Of a DNA stretch of 53,361 nucleotides, positions 53,289-53,361 are shown one piece after another. The notes below the pieces were generated by a model. It saw only the letters and a list, made by a program, of their open reading frames with translations, searched no databases and was not told the DNA's origin. Location: NCBI RefSeq assembly GCF_004348445.1, contig NZ_SMKV01000037.1:1-53361 (forward strand). The letters are read 5' to 3'. How positions within the stretch are numbered: position 1 is the first letter of the stretch; each line of letters starts with the position of its first letter. This stretch comes from Saccharopolyspora aridisoli (lineage in GTDB: Bacteria; Actinomycetota; Actinomycetes; Mycobacteriales; Pseudonocardiaceae). The translations under genes were made by a program, and so were the position numbers.

Positions 53289-53361
53289 GATTTCAGTGGA
53301 AGTCCGGTTCCGGGTTTCAGTGGGATTTCGGGTCCGGATTTCACTGGGGGCTGGGCGGGGT
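53289..53361. repeat. 24-bp-period palindromic repeat, copy 3 (runs off the window)
   Basis: Three tandem units begin at 53289, 53313 and 53337, exactly 24 bp apart: GATTTCAGTGGAAGTC, GGTTTCAGTGGGATTTC and GATTTCACTGGGGG, separated by G/C-rich spacers. Each core is partly self-complementary (GATTTC...GAAATC type). It begins 40 bp after the SDR stop codon and continues to the window edge, so the true unit count is unknown. Confidence 0.75.

Noticed and set aside
53289..53361. Possible CRISPR array at the right edge
   Set aside because: The 24-bp period has no variable spacers of 30 bp or more, units are imperfect, and no cas genes are present.

Overview
This is high-GC DNA with strong third-position GC bias, many GTG and some TTG starts, and tightly overlapping ATGA/GTGA gene junctions. 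It is chromosomal actinobacterial DNA. A conservon (CvnA-E), a DUF397 protein, a DUF574-type methyltransferase and a complete KstR2-type steroid C/D-ring cluster suggest a Pseudonocardiaceae member, plausibly Saccharopolyspora-like. No rRNA, tRNA, CRISPR array, phage or transposase was seen, so the genus is inference.

Layout. (1) 22-2960: an acyl-CoA dehydrogenase / aminoglycoside-phosphotransferase-fold kinase / HAD operon, which is the three-domain set of animal ACAD10 split into three genes, with a TetR-like palindrome in front. (2) 3309-5755: a small secreted protein, a BenE-type transporter and a divergent XRE-cupin regulator. (3) 5900-11771: a choline-to-betaine module (choline oxidase, APC permease, betaine aldehyde dehydrogenase) with a divergent TetR gene. 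(4) 12043-16456: a DivIVA-like coiled-coil protein, a secreted S37 peptidase, a membrane acyltransferase and a DUF574 methyltransferase. (5) 16839-20780: a conservon whose P450 lacks the ExxR arginine. (6) 20867-33528: two tripartite tricarboxylate transporter (TctCBA) cassettes on either side of a MerR gene, a DUF397 gene and tex. The first cassette has a divergent CitA/DctB-type two-component system. The second has a single-base frameshift in tctA. (7) 33689-39433: a membrane-anchored GH25 lysozyme, a 1346-residue TPR protein and a small unknown protein. (8) 39658-53248: the KstR2 regulon (fadA6, a MaoC pair, three FadE genes with an enoyl-CoA hydratase, fadE30-ipdF-kstR2, echA20-ipdA-ipdB-ipdC and an SDR), with a KstR2-type operator at each of three promoter regions.

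The common theme is uptake and CoA-dependent breakdown of organic acids: steroid remnants, probably 4-hydroxy acids, tricarboxylates and aromatic acids. Osmoprotectant synthesis and a conserved signalling complex are also present. Beyond the genes, a 24-bp-period palindromic repeat sits just after stop codons at three places (20808, 43181, 53289), and a 34-bp element flanks the MaoC pair in inverted orientation. Calls rest on reading the sequence and translations; no database search was possible.
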